A stretch of 24,350 nucleotides of DNA from Leclercia sp. UBA7405 (GTDB lineage Bacteria > Pseudomonadota > Gammaproteobacteria > Enterobacterales > Enterobacteriaceae), in contig DKMV01000115.1 of assembly GCA_002469605.1 (NCBI GenBank), positions 1 to 24,350 on the forward strand, read 5' to 3'. Position 1 is the stretch's first letter. Every line of letters starts with the position of its first letter. The position numbers and the translations under genes are program-made. The notes under the pieces were generated by a model. That model was not told the DNA's origin. It made no database searches and saw only the letters and a program-made list of their open reading frames with translations. Positions 1 to 7,416 of the stretch are shown piece after piece.

Positions 1-185
1 CGATTGCGAAGGCCGATAACCGCCCGCTGGAAATTCTCGGCTACGTGCTGGGTACCGACCAGGATCCCCAGTCGCTGGCGCAGCAGTGCCAGCTGCTCAC
101 CGATGCCGGCGTGATCTGGGCCAGCAGCAGTACCAACACCGGATTACTGGCGCGTGAATTTGTCTGCAAAGGGGAGAACGCATAA
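1..185 (+). CDS. yahF: FdrA-family protein, C-terminal end (partial, YahF-like)
   Basis: Only the last ~61 codons are present; the gene begins upstream of the window. The reading frame ends in TAA, whose final A is the first base of the next ATG (TAATG overlap), so it is tightly coupled to the DUF1116 gene. The fragment contains GYVLGTDQDPQ, a motif typical of the C-terminal acyl-CoA-synthetase-like region of FdrA proteins. FdrA-type proteins pair with DUF1116 and DUF2877 proteins; the AllF/AllG/AllH set (FdrA/YlbE/YlbF) is an oxamate carbamoyltransferase. Because the downstream genes match yahG, yahI and yahJ rather than the allantoin cluster, YahF is the better assignment. The role as a carbamoyltransferase subunit is inferred from the family; the substrate is unknown. 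Confidence 0.8.
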   Translation, partial: IAKADNRPLEILGYVLGTDQDPQSLAQQCQLLTDAGVIWASSSTNTGLLAREFVCKGENA

Positions 186-1600
186 TGACCACCTTATTTA
201 ACCAGCCGCTGAACGTGATTAACGTCGGTATTGCGATGTTCAGCGATGATCTCAAAAAACAGCACGTTCCGGTGACCCAGCTCGGCTGGACGCCGCCGGG
301 GCAGGGCAATATGCAGGTGGTGGAAGCCCTCGACCAGCTGGCAGAGAAACCGCTGGCGGAAAAAATTGCCGCTGCCAACAAAATCGCCCTTGAGCGCATT
401 ATCCAGTCGCATCCGATGCTGGTGGGCTATGACCAAGCCATCAACGTGGTGCCGGGCATGACCCGCACCACCATCCTGCACGCCGGTCCGCCGGTGGCGT
501 GGGAAAACATGTGCGGCGCCATGAAAGGTGCGGTGACCGGGGCGCTGGTCTTTGAAGGGCTGGCGAACGATCTCGACGAGGCGGCACGGCTGGCGGCCTC
601 CGGCGAGATCACTTTCTCTCCGTGCCACGAGCACGACTGCGTGGGTTCGATGGCGGGCGTCACCTCCGCCTCGATGTTTATGCATATCGTCGAGAACAAA
701 ACTTACGGCAACCGCGCCTTCACCAACCTCAGCGAGCAGATGGCGAAAATCCTGCGCATGGGGGCCAACGACCAGAGCGTGATTGACCGGCTGAACTGGA
801 TGCGCGACGTGCTGGGCCCGATGCTGCGCGACGCCATGAAGATTATTGGCGAGATAGATCTGCGCCTGATGCTGGCCCAGGCGCTGCACATGGGCGACGA
901 GTGTCATAACCGCAATAACGCGGGCACCACCCTGCTGATTCAGGCGTTAACCCCGGGGCTGATTCAGGCGGGCTATCCAACAGAGCAGCAGCGGCAGGTG
1001 TTTGAATTCGTCGCCAGCAGCGACTACTTCTCCGGCCCCACCTGGATGGCGATGTGCAAAGCCGCGCTGGATGCCGCCCACGGCATCGAGTACAGCACCG
1101 TGGTCACCACTATGGCGCGCAACGGCTACGAGTTTGGCCTGCGGGTCTCCGGCCTGCCGGGGCAGTGGTTCACCGGCCCGGCACAGCAGGTGATTGGTCC
1201 GATGTTCGCCGGCTACAAGCCGGAAGACTCCGGGCTGGATATTGGCGACAGCGCCATCACCGAAACTTACGGCATCGGCGGTTTTGCCATGGCGACGGCT
1301 CCAGCGATTGTGGCCCTGGTGGGCGGCACGGTGGAGGAAGCCATCGACTTTTCCCGCCAGATGCGCGAAATCACCCTCGGCGAAAACCCGAACGTCACCA
1401 TTCCGCTGCTCTCCTTTATGGGCATTCCGACGGCTATCGACATTACCCGCGTAGCGGGCAGCGGCATTCTGCCGGTGATCAATACCGCCATCGCCCACAA
1501 AGACGCCGGCATCGGCATGATTGGGGCGGGCATCGTTCACCCGCCGTTTAGCTGTTTTGAAAAGGCGCTTCTGGCCTTCCGCGATCGCTATTTCCTTTAA
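185..1600 (+). CDS. yahG: DUF1116 domain protein (YahG/YlbE family), probable carbamoyltransferase subunit
   Basis: 471 residues, the usual full length for YahG/YlbE-type DUF1116 proteins, and the domain fills the protein. The ATG follows AAAGGGGAG at good spacing and overlaps the stop of the FdrA-like gene. The chain has no signal peptide and is rich in short Gly/Ala/Met helices, so it should be cytoplasmic. The paralogue YlbE (AllG) works with FdrA and a DUF2877 protein in oxamate carbamoyltransferase, which splits a carbamoyl compound with phosphate to give carbamoyl phosphate. By position, with carbamate kinase downstream, this protein probably does the same chemistry on another carbamoyl or ureido compound. 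A DUF2877 partner is not in the window and would be expected upstream. Family assignment is firm; the activity is inference. Confidence 0.88.
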   Translation: MTTLFNQPLNVINVGIAMFSDDLKKQHVPVTQLGWTPPGQGNMQVVEALDQLAEKPLAEKIAAANKIALERIIQSHPMLVGYDQAINVVPGMTRTTILHAGPPVAWENMCGAMKGAVTGALVFEGLANDLDEAARLAASGEITFSPCHEHDCVGSMAGVTSASMFMHIVENKTYGNRAFTNLSEQMAKILRMGANDQSVIDRLNWMRDVLGPMLRDAMKIIGEIDLRLMLAQALHMGDECHNRNNAGTTLLIQALTPGLIQAGYPTEQQRQVFEFVASSDYFSGPTWMAMCKAALDAAHGIEYSTVVTTMARNGYEFGLRVSGLPGQWFTGPAQQVIGPMFAGYKPEDSGLDIGDSAITETYGIGGFAMATAPAIVALVGGTVEEAIDFSRQMREITLGENPNVTIPLLSFMGIPTAIDITRVAGSGILPVINTAIAHKDAGIGMIGAGIVHPPFSCFEKALLAFRDRYFL

Positions 1601-1611
1601 GGTGAGCATCC

Positions 1612-3156
1612 ATGAAAAACATGAAACTGGAGTGGAAAAGAGGTGACTGGGCGGCATATTTCGGGTTGATGACCAACAACCTGACCAATCTGCTGACCAT
1701 GATGGGGCTGCTCATTTTTGTCGTCGGCATCCCGAAGGAGATTGTTTATGGACGCATCGCGCCAGCCTTCGGGCTGGCGGTACTGGTCGCGAGCATCTGC
1801 TACGCGTGGTTTGGCCTGCAGATGGCGCGCCAGACCGGGCGCAGCGACGTGACGGCGCTGCCGTCCGGCCCCAGCGCGCCGTCGATCTTTACCGTCACCT
1901 TTCTGGTGCTGATGCCGGTTTATCAGCAGACCGGCGACGCGGATTTTGCTATCCAGATTGGCCTGGTGTGGTGCTTCGTGGAGGCGATGATCCTGGCGGG
2001 CGGGTCGTTTCTGGGGGAGACCATCCGCCGGATGATCCCGCGCACCGTGCTGCTCTCGTGCCTGTCGGGCCTTGGCCTGCTGCTGCTGGCGATGAACCCG
2101 ATGCTGCAAGCCTTTGAAGCCCCGACCGTCTCCTTCATCGTGCTGCTGCTGATCTTCATTAACTGGTTTGGCAAAAAGCCGATCTTCGCCAAAATTCCCA
2201 CCGGACTGCTGCTGCTGGTTGCCGGTACTTTGCTTGCATGGATCTCCGGCCTGCAAAGCCCGGAGGCGATTAAGGCCTCGATGTCGTCGTTCGGCTTTAA
2301 CCCGCCGCAGGTGCATATCGATGGCTTTATGCAGGGGCTGCCGCATGCCCTGCCGTACCTCGCTTCCGCCGTACCTCTGGGGCTGGCGAACTACATATTT
2401 GATCTCGAGAACATCGAAAGCGCCCACGCGGCGGGGGACGAGTACCCGACGCGCAAAGTGATGCTCGCCAACGGCCTGGCCTCGATGCTCGGCTGCCTGA
2501 TGGGGAATCCCTTCCCGGTTACGGTATATGTGGGCCACGCGGGCTGGAAAGCGATGGGGGCCAGTATCGGCTATACCCTGGCCTCCGGGGTAACCATGTT
2601 TATCGTACCGCTGTTCGGGCTGGGGGCCTTTATGCTCGCCATTATCCCGATGACAGCCATCGTGCCGATTCTGGTCTTTATCGGCGTAGTCACCGCTAAC
2701 CAGGTGGTAAGGGAAACCCCCAAAGTGGAGGTGCCGGTGATCTTCATCTGCCTTTTCCCGTGGATCGCCAACTGGGCGATGACCATGATGAACAGCGTGA
2801 TGGGAGCGGCGGGCACCAGCGCGGCGAAAATTGGCACCGAGGTGTTGCACAGCAAGGGCATTTACTACGAAGGCCTGGTCCATCTGGGCAGCGGCGCACC
2901 GCTTGCCAGCATGCTCTGGGGCTGTATCGCCATCTTCGCCATCATCAACAAACCGCTGCGCGGCGCCGTTGCGGCGGCAGGCGGGGCAATACTTGCGCTG
3001 TTTGGCGCGATCCACGCCCCGACGGTGGGCTTTGCCGAGGGCAGCTCGCTGATGTTCGTTACGGCCTACCTGATGATGGGCGCCATGTTTGTGCTGAAGC
3101 ATTTCCTGGATAGCAGGGAAGTGGTACGTGGTGTGGCACCGATTTCTGAAGCCTGA
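1612..3156 (+). CDS. NCS2/AzgA-like nucleobase-type permease
   Basis: 514 residues dominated by hydrophobic helices, with about 12-14 membrane segments, so it is an inner-membrane transporter. The start lies 11 bases after yahG behind AAGGTGAG. The segment around residues 300-320 (GNPFPVTVYVGHAGWKAMGA) resembles the substrate-site region of AzgA/xanthine-uracil permeases, and LPSGPSAPSIF near residue 85 fits the NCS2 early half-helix. NCS2 carriers import purines, pyrimidines and related cyclic ureides by proton symport. In this operon it most likely brings in the substrate, or the product of the Tat-exported amidohydrolase, for the FdrA/DUF1116 enzyme. The exact substrate cannot be read from sequence. 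The gene is followed by a palindromic element, so yahI may partly depend on read-through. Confidence 0.82.
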   Translation: MKNMKLEWKRGDWAAYFGLMTNNLTNLLTMMGLLIFVVGIPKEIVYGRIAPAFGLAVLVASICYAWFGLQMARQTGRSDVTALPSGPSAPSIFTVTFLVLMPVYQQTGDADFAIQIGLVWCFVEAMILAGGSFLGETIRRMIPRTVLLSCLSGLGLLLLAMNPMLQAFEAPTVSFIVLLLIFINWFGKKPIFAKIPTGLLLLVAGTLLAWISGLQSPEAIKASMSSFGFNPPQVHIDGFMQGLPHALPYLASAVPLGLANYIFDLENIESAHAAGDEYPTRKVMLANGLASMLGCLMGNPFPVTVYVGHAGWKAMGASIGYTLASGVTMFIVPLFGLGAFMLAIIPMTAIVPILVFIGVVTANQVVRETPKVEVPVIFICLFPWIANWAMTMMNSVMGAAGTSAAKIGTEVLHSKGIYYEGLVHLGSGAPLASMLWGCIAIFAIINKPLRGAVAAAGGAILALFGAIHAPTVGFAEGSSLMFVTAYLMMGAMFVLKHFLDSREVVRGVAPISEA

Positions 3157-3160
3157 TTTG

Positions 3161-3256
3161 TCCCCTCACCCCGGCCCTCTCCCCAAAGGGGAGAGGGAGT
3201 AATCGTCCCCTCTCCCCTTTGGGGAGAGGGTTAGGGTGAGGGACCCAGACCGCACA
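3161..3256. repeat. Palindromic intergenic element, copy 1
   Basis: Two arms (3162-3197 and 3207-3242) are inverted copies around a 9-base spacer. Each arm itself holds a near-perfect hairpin of CCCTCTCCCC with GGGGAGAGGG. The element is followed by CCCAGACCGCACA (3244-3256), which also follows copy 2. It lies between the permease and the carbamate kinase and could attenuate or stabilise the message. This is an enterobacterial intergenic repeat type; the family name was not verified. Confidence 0.8.
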
Positions 3257-3272
3257 TTGTTAAGGAAACCAC

Positions 3273-4223
3273 ATGAAACAACTCATGGTCGTTGCCATCG
3301 GCGGCAACAGCATTATCAAGGATAACGCCAGCCAGTCGATTGAACATCAGGCGCAGGCGGTAAAGGCGGTGGCGGAATCGGTGCTGGAGATGCTGGCCTC
3401 CGACTACGATATCGTCCTCACCCACGGCAACGGCCCGCAGGTGGGGCTGGATCTGCGCCGGGCCGAGATCGCCCACGAGCGGGAAGGGCTACCCTTAACG
3501 CCGCTGGCGAACTGCGTAGCGGATACCCAGGGCGGCATCGGCTATCTGATCCAGCAGGCGCTGAACAACCGCCTGGCCGCCCGGGGCGAGAAGAAAGCGG
3601 TGACGGTGGTCACCCAGGTGGAGGTGGACAAAAACGACCCCGGCTTTACCCATCCCACCAAGCCGATTGGCGCCTTCTTCAGCGAAGCCCAGCGTGATGA
3701 GCTGCAACGCACCCATCCCGACTGGCATTTTATTGAGGACGCTGGCCGCGGGTATCGCCGGGTAGTGGCTTCGCCCCAACCGGTGCGCATCGTCGAGGCC
3801 GACGCCATTAAGGCCCTGACGCAACAGGGCTTTGTGGTGATTGGCGCGGGCGGTGGCGGCATTCCGGTGGTTCGCAGCGAGCAGGGCGATTACCAGAGCG
3901 TGGATGCGGTGATCGATAAAGATCTCTCCACCGCGCTGCTGGCCCGGGAGATCCAGGCCGACGTGCTGGCGATCACCACCGGCGTGGAGCGGGTATGCAT
4001 CAATTTTGGTAAGCCCAACCAGCAGGCGCTGGAGCAGGTTAACGTGGCGCAGATGATGCGTTACGTGGAGGAGGAGCACTTCCCGGCGGGCAGCATGCTG
4101 CCGAAAATCGTCGCCTCGCTGGATTTTCTGCGCCAGGGCGGAAAGCGGGTGATCATCACTTCGCCGGAGTGCCTGCCCGCGGCGCTGCGCGGCGAGACCG
4201 GTACCCACATTGTGAATGCGTAA
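3273..4223 (+). CDS. yahI: Carbamate kinase (YahI-like)
   Basis: 316 residues, the standard length for carbamate kinase and for E. coli YahI. The start follows TAAGGAAACCAC. The amino-acid-kinase fold signature AIGGNSI (residues 8-14) binds phosphate/ATP, and THGNGPQVG (50-58) is the family's substrate loop. A later GAGGGGIPV segment is also typical. The enzyme converts carbamoyl phosphate plus ADP to carbamate plus ATP in the cytoplasm, and carbamate then decays to CO2 and ammonia. Here it would harvest the carbamoyl phosphate made by the FdrA/DUF1116 complex, giving one ATP per substrate. It sits 16 bases after copy 1 of the palindromic element and ends 16 bases before the amidohydrolase start. 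Function is secure at family level; pathway membership is inferred from the operon. Confidence 0.93.
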   Translation: MKQLMVVAIGGNSIIKDNASQSIEHQAQAVKAVAESVLEMLASDYDIVLTHGNGPQVGLDLRRAEIAHEREGLPLTPLANCVADTQGGIGYLIQQALNNRLAARGEKKAVTVVTQVEVDKNDPGFTHPTKPIGAFFSEAQRDELQRTHPDWHFIEDAGRGYRRVVASPQPVRIVEADAIKALTQQGFVVIGAGGGGIPVVRSEQGDYQSVDAVIDKDLSTALLAREIQADVLAITTGVERVCINFGKPNQQALEQVNVAQMMRYVEEEHFPAGSMLPKIVASLDFLRQGGKRVIITSPECLPAALRGETGTHIVNA

Positions 4224-4227
4224 CGAA

Positions 4228-4236
4228 AAGGAAGAG
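4228..4236 (+). promoter_or_regulatory. Ribosome binding site fixing the amidohydrolase start
   Basis: AAGGAAGAG lies at optimal distance from the ATG at 4240. The alternative ATG at 4216 lies within the carbamate kinase stop region, has no such site, and would add eight residues ahead of a Tat signal. Confidence 0.75.
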
Positions 4237-4239
4237 ACA

Positions 4240-5616
4240 ATGAACGACAATAAAAGCCGCCGGGAGTTTATCAGCCAGAGCGGCAAAATGGTCACCGCCT
4301 GCGCGCTTTTTGGCGCCACCGGCTCTGTCGCTTATGCTGCTGACACGGCAAAACAGAGCGAGACGGGCAAACCGATGAACATCACCGCAAAACATTACTA
4401 TCTGGATAACGTGCTGCTGGAAGAGGGGTTTAACTTTGACGGCGATGTGGCGACCAGCACCCGCACCGGGCTAAAAACACTTGAGATCAAGGACGGCAAA
4501 ATCACCGCCCTGCTGGATAACAACAGCCACCCGGACGCCGCGCTGCCGCACTATAACGCTGGCGGCAAGCTGCTGCTGCCCGCGATGCGCGACATGCATA
4601 TCCATCTGGATAAAACCTTCTACGGCGGGCCGTGGCGCTCGCTTAACCGCCCGGCGGGCACCACCATTCAGGACATGATCCGCCTCGAGCAAAAGCTGCT
4701 GCCGGAATTACAGCCCTACACCCAGGAGCGGGCCGAAAAGTTAATCAACCTGATCCAGTCGAAGGGCTCCACCATCGCCCGCAGCCACTGCAATATTGAG
4801 CCCACCTCCGGCCTGAAGAATCTGGAAAACCTCCAGGCGGTGCTGGCCCGTCGTCAAGCCGGGTTTGAGTGTGAGATTGTCGCCTTCCCCCAGCACGGTT
4901 TATTGCTCTCGAAATCGGAATCCCTGATGCGCGAGGCGATGCAGGCCGGGGCCCACTACGTGGGGGGGCTGGATCCCACTAACGTCGACGGTGCGATGGA
5001 GAAATCCCTCGATCTGATGTTCCAGATTGCGCTGGATTATGACAAAGGGGTGGATATTCACCTGCACGAAACCAGCCCGGCGGGCGTGGCGGCGGTTAAT
5101 TACATGGTTGAAACCGTGGAGAAAACCCCCGAGCTGAAGGGCAAGCTGACCATCAGCCACGCCTTCGCCCTGGCGACGCTTAACGAGCAGCAGGTGGATG
5201 AGATAGCTACCCGCATGGCGGCCCAGCAGGTGACCATCGCCTCTACCGTGCCCATCGGCACCCTGCATATGCCGCTGAAGCAGCTGCGGGAGAAAGGGGT
5301 GTTTGTCATGACCGGCACCGACAGCGTGATTGACCACTGGTCGCCTTACGGCCTGGGGGACATGCTGGAGAAAGCCAACCTCTACGCCCAGCTCTATATC
5401 CGCCCCAACGAGCAGACGCTCTCCCGCGCATTAGGCATCGCCACCGGCGACGTGCTGCCGCTGAACGACAAAGGCGAGCGCGTCTGGCCGAAGGCGCAGG
5501 ATGAGGCCAGCTTTGTGCTGGTGGACGCCTCCTGCTCCGCCGAGGCGGTAGCGCGCATTTCACCGCGCACCGCCACCTTCCATAAGGGCAACCTGGTGTG
5601 GGGGACGGTGGGCTGA
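4240..5616 (+). CDS. yahJ: Tat-signal amidohydrolase (YahJ-like, cytosine deaminase superfamily)
   Basis: 458 residues from the chosen start; E. coli YahJ is of similar length. The N-terminus has a twin-arginine signal (SRREFI, Arg7-Arg8), a hydrophobic stretch and a likely AYA|A cleavage near residue 33, so the mature enzyme should be periplasmic. Amidohydrolase metal ligands are visible: HIH at 120-122, HLHE at 274-277, SHA at 306-308 (His307) and GTDS with Asp361. The fold and ligand set match cytosine-deaminase-like enzymes that hydrolyse C-N bonds in cyclic amides or ureides. Being last in an operon with a permease and a carbamoyl-phosphate-generating module, it probably prepares an extracytoplasmic substrate for uptake. 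Substrate unknown. An ATG at 4216 is possible but less likely. Confidence 0.9.
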   Translation: MNDNKSRREFISQSGKMVTACALFGATGSVAYAADTAKQSETGKPMNITAKHYYLDNVLLEEGFNFDGDVATSTRTGLKTLEIKDGKITALLDNNSHPDAALPHYNAGGKLLLPAMRDMHIHLDKTFYGGPWRSLNRPAGTTIQDMIRLEQKLLPELQPYTQERAEKLINLIQSKGSTIARSHCNIEPTSGLKNLENLQAVLARRQAGFECEIVAFPQHGLLLSKSESLMREAMQAGAHYVGGLDPTNVDGAMEKSLDLMFQIALDYDKGVDIHLHETSPAGVAAVNYMVETVEKTPELKGKLTISHAFALATLNEQQVDEIATRMAAQQVTIASTVPIGTLHMPLKQLREKGVFVMTGTDSVIDHWSPYGLGDMLEKANLYAQLYIRPNEQTLSRALGIATGDVLPLNDKGERVWPKAQDEASFVLVDASCSAEAVARISPRTATFHKGNLVWGTVG

Positions 5617-5620
5617 TTTA

Positions 5621-5782
5621 TCCCCTCACCCTAACCCTCTCCCCATAGGGGAGAGGGAACTGTTACAGCCACTCCCTATAGCCGGATGCGAACTTTTACT
5701 CCCTCTCTCCAAAGTCGGGTGGAAGCTTTTACTCCCTCTCCCCTATGGGGAGAGGGCCGGGGTGAGGGGCCCAGACCGCACA
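5621..5782. repeat. Palindromic intergenic element, copy 2, with internal direct repeat
   Basis: The left arm (5621-5657) and right arm (5734-5769) are inverted copies, each with its own CCCTCTCCCC/GGGGAGAGGG hairpin. The element ends in CCCAGACCGCACA (5770-5782), the same flank as copy 1. The 76-base middle carries two related 27-base direct repeats (5681-5707 and 5714-5740) ending in CTTTTACTCCCTCTC. It lies between the converging yahJ and SDR genes and may end both transcripts. Confidence 0.8.
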
Positions 5783-5786
5783 AATC

Positions 5787-6389
5787 TCAATACCCCACCT
5801 GATACACCCGCCCGGTCTGCACCCCCTCCACGCTGCGCCGATACGCCTGGGCCACGGTCGCGGCGGGCACGCTCTCAAACCCCGGGAAGAAGCCGTCGTA
5901 GGCTTCGGCCGATTCGGTCAGCACCGTCGGGCTAATCAGGTTGATGCGGATCCCGCGCGGCAGCTCGCACGCCGCGGCGCGAACAAAGCCTTCCAGCGCC
6001 GCGTTCACCGTGGTGGCATTCACCCCCTGGGCAATAGGCTCCTGGGCAATAATGCCGCTTATCAGGGTAATAGAGCCGCCGTCGTTCAGATAGTGCTGCC
6101 CGGTCAGGGCGAGACGCACCTGGCCCAGCAGCTTATCCTGTAGTCCCTGGTTAAACTCGTCGTCGCTCATGGCCATGAGCGGGCCAAAATGCACGCCGCC
6201 GCTGGCGGAGACAATCGCATCCACTCTGCCGATTTTTTCAAACAGCGCCTGCACGCTCTGCTGGGAGGTAATATCCACCTGTGCATCGCCCCGGGTGCGC
6301 CCGACGCGGATCACCTCGTGACGACGACTTAGCTCTTCTGCGACGGCCTTACCGACCGTACCGCTGGCACCAATAATCACGATTTTCAT
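5787..6389 (-). CDS. Short-chain dehydrogenase-like protein with degenerate active site
   Basis: 200 residues, shorter than a classical SDR (~250). The NAD(P)-binding glycine motif GASGTVG is at residues 8-14 and the fold pattern is SDR, including VDAIVSASGG and RINLISPTVL. The catalytic set is largely replaced: where Y-x3-K is expected (125-129) the sequence reads ATTVN, and the usual structural Asn is Lys86; only Ser111 remains. The start has a strong AGAAGGAG site. It is divergent from the LysR gene with 97 bases between, a common arrangement in which the regulator controls its neighbour. It may be an NAD(P)-binding sensor or an enzyme with unusual chemistry. Resembles the small 'short chain dehydrogenase' group often encoded beside LysR regulators; no specific function recognised. 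Confidence 0.85.
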   Translation of the reverse strand: MKIVIIGASGTVGKAVAEELSRRHEVIRVGRTRGDAQVDITSQQSVQALFEKIGRVDAIVSASGGVHFGPLMAMSDDEFNQGLQDKLLGQVRLALTGQHYLNDGGSITLISGIIAQEPIAQGVNATTVNAALEGFVRAAACELPRGIRINLISPTVLTESAEAYDGFFPGFESVPAATVAQAYRRSVEGVQTGRVYQVGY

Positions 6390-6455
6390 AGCCGACTCCT
6401 TCTGTAGTGAGCCTCCATTCTTTAATAAATAAATAATCGGATAAACTGGCCTAAA

Positions 6456-6472
6456 GTTAGAAGATTACTAAC
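6456..6472. promoter_or_regulatory. Candidate LysR-type operator (GTTAG-N7-CTAAC)
   Basis: A perfect 5-base inverted repeat, GTTAG / CTAAC with a 7-base centre, contains the T-N11-A pattern of LysR boxes (TAGAAGATTACTA). It lies 14 bases before the LysR ATG and 67 bases before the SDR start, in the AT-rich divergent region. This would suit autorepression and control of the SDR-like gene. Predicted by eye only. Confidence 0.5.
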
Positions 6473-6486
6473 CAGAGGTTTGCAAT

Positions 6487-7374
6487 ATGGATAAGCTTCG
6501 CGGCATGGAGACCTTTATCGCGGTGGTGGAGAGCGGCAGTTTTACCGGGGCCGCCGCCCGGCTGGAGATGTCGGCGGTGATGGTGGGTAAGTACATCGCG
6601 CAGCTTGAGGCCCGGCTCGGCACGCGGCTGCTGGAGCGCAACACCCGCCGCCAGAGCCTGACCGATGCCGGGCGGGTTTACTTCGACGAGGCGAAGCGGG
6701 TCATCGAGCAGGTCGCTATTGCGGAAGGTTCGGTTGAGCGCCTGCGCGCCGCCCCCGCGGGCACCCTACGCGTGACGGCGCCCACCTCCTTTGGCGGCTG
6801 CGTGATCGCGCCGCTCACCGCCACCTTTTTGCAGCGCTATCCCGAGGTGCGCGTCGAACTGGATCTCACCAACCGCATGGTCGATCTGGTAGAGGAGGGG
6901 GTGGACCTGGCGATCCGCATCGGCGAGATCCATAACGAGGATCTGGTGGCGAAATACCTCTGTCCCTATCGGATGACCATCTGCGCCGCGCCGGACTATT
7001 TAGCCCGCCACGGCACGCCGCAATCGCCGGCCGATCTGGTGGATCATCTCTGTCTCTCCCATACGGTGTGGACCGCCCGCAACGAGTGGCGGCTGCCCGG
7101 CGCAGAAGGGGAGGTGCGCTGGAAACGGGATGCGATTTTGCGCTGCAACGACGGCTACGGGCTGCGGATGGCGGCAATTGCCGGGGCGGGACTGCTGCTG
7201 CAGCCGGAGGTGCTGGTGGCGGACGCGCTGGCGAGCGGCAGGCTTATACGTGTTTTAGAAAATTACACGCCGCAGCCCCGACCGGTGCATCTGCTGTGGC
7301 GTCAGGATTTGCGGCCGCTGCCGAAGTTAACCCAGTTTATCGCCCATATTATGCAGGCACACCGCAGTCTGTAA
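6487..7374 (+). CDS. LysR-family transcriptional regulator (CrgA-like)
   Basis: 295 residues, the usual LysR length. The winged helix-turn-helix occupies about residues 3-62, with the signature SGSFTGAAARLEMSAVMVGKY followed by LEARLGTRLLERNTR and SLTDAG. From ~90 there is a periplasmic-binding-protein-like effector domain (GTLRVTAPTSFG, VDLAIRIGE) of the CrgA/DhcR type. It is cytoplasmic and should bind as a tetramer to the divergent region, where a T-N11-A palindrome is visible. The divergent SDR-like gene is its most likely target. The effector is unknown. The gene ends 16 bases before a short perfect palindrome that may serve as terminator. Confidence 0.92.
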   Translation: MDKLRGMETFIAVVESGSFTGAAARLEMSAVMVGKYIAQLEARLGTRLLERNTRRQSLTDAGRVYFDEAKRVIEQVAIAEGSVERLRAAPAGTLRVTAPTSFGGCVIAPLTATFLQRYPEVRVELDLTNRMVDLVEEGVDLAIRIGEIHNEDLVAKYLCPYRMTICAAPDYLARHGTPQSPADLVDHLCLSHTVWTARNEWRLPGAEGEVRWKRDAILRCNDGYGLRMAAIAGAGLLLQPEVLVADALASGRLIRVLENYTPQPRPVHLLWRQDLRPLPKLTQFIAHIMQAHRSL

Positions 7375-7390
7375 TGTCCGTTGCTTTGCT

Positions 7391-7408
7391 CCCTCTCCAT
7401 GGAGAGGG
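7391..7408. repeat. Short CCCTCTCC/GGAGAGGG palindrome
   Basis: An 18-base perfect palindrome with the same core as the longer elements at 3161 and 5621. It lies between the convergent LysR and lipoprotein B genes and is followed on the + strand by TTGTC rather than a strong T-run. It may act as a weak bidirectional terminator or be a remnant of the same repeat family. Confidence 0.6.
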
Positions 7409-7416
7409 TTGTCAAA

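Noticed and set aside
185..1600. Assigning the first genes to the allantoin/oxamate set allFGH
   Set aside because: The following carbamate kinase and Tat-signal amidohydrolase match yahI and yahJ, so the yah paralogues are the better fit.
1597..3102. 501-codon - strand frame opposite the permease
   Set aside because: Composition is His/Gln/Arg-rich antisense translation of a membrane protein; no family likeness.
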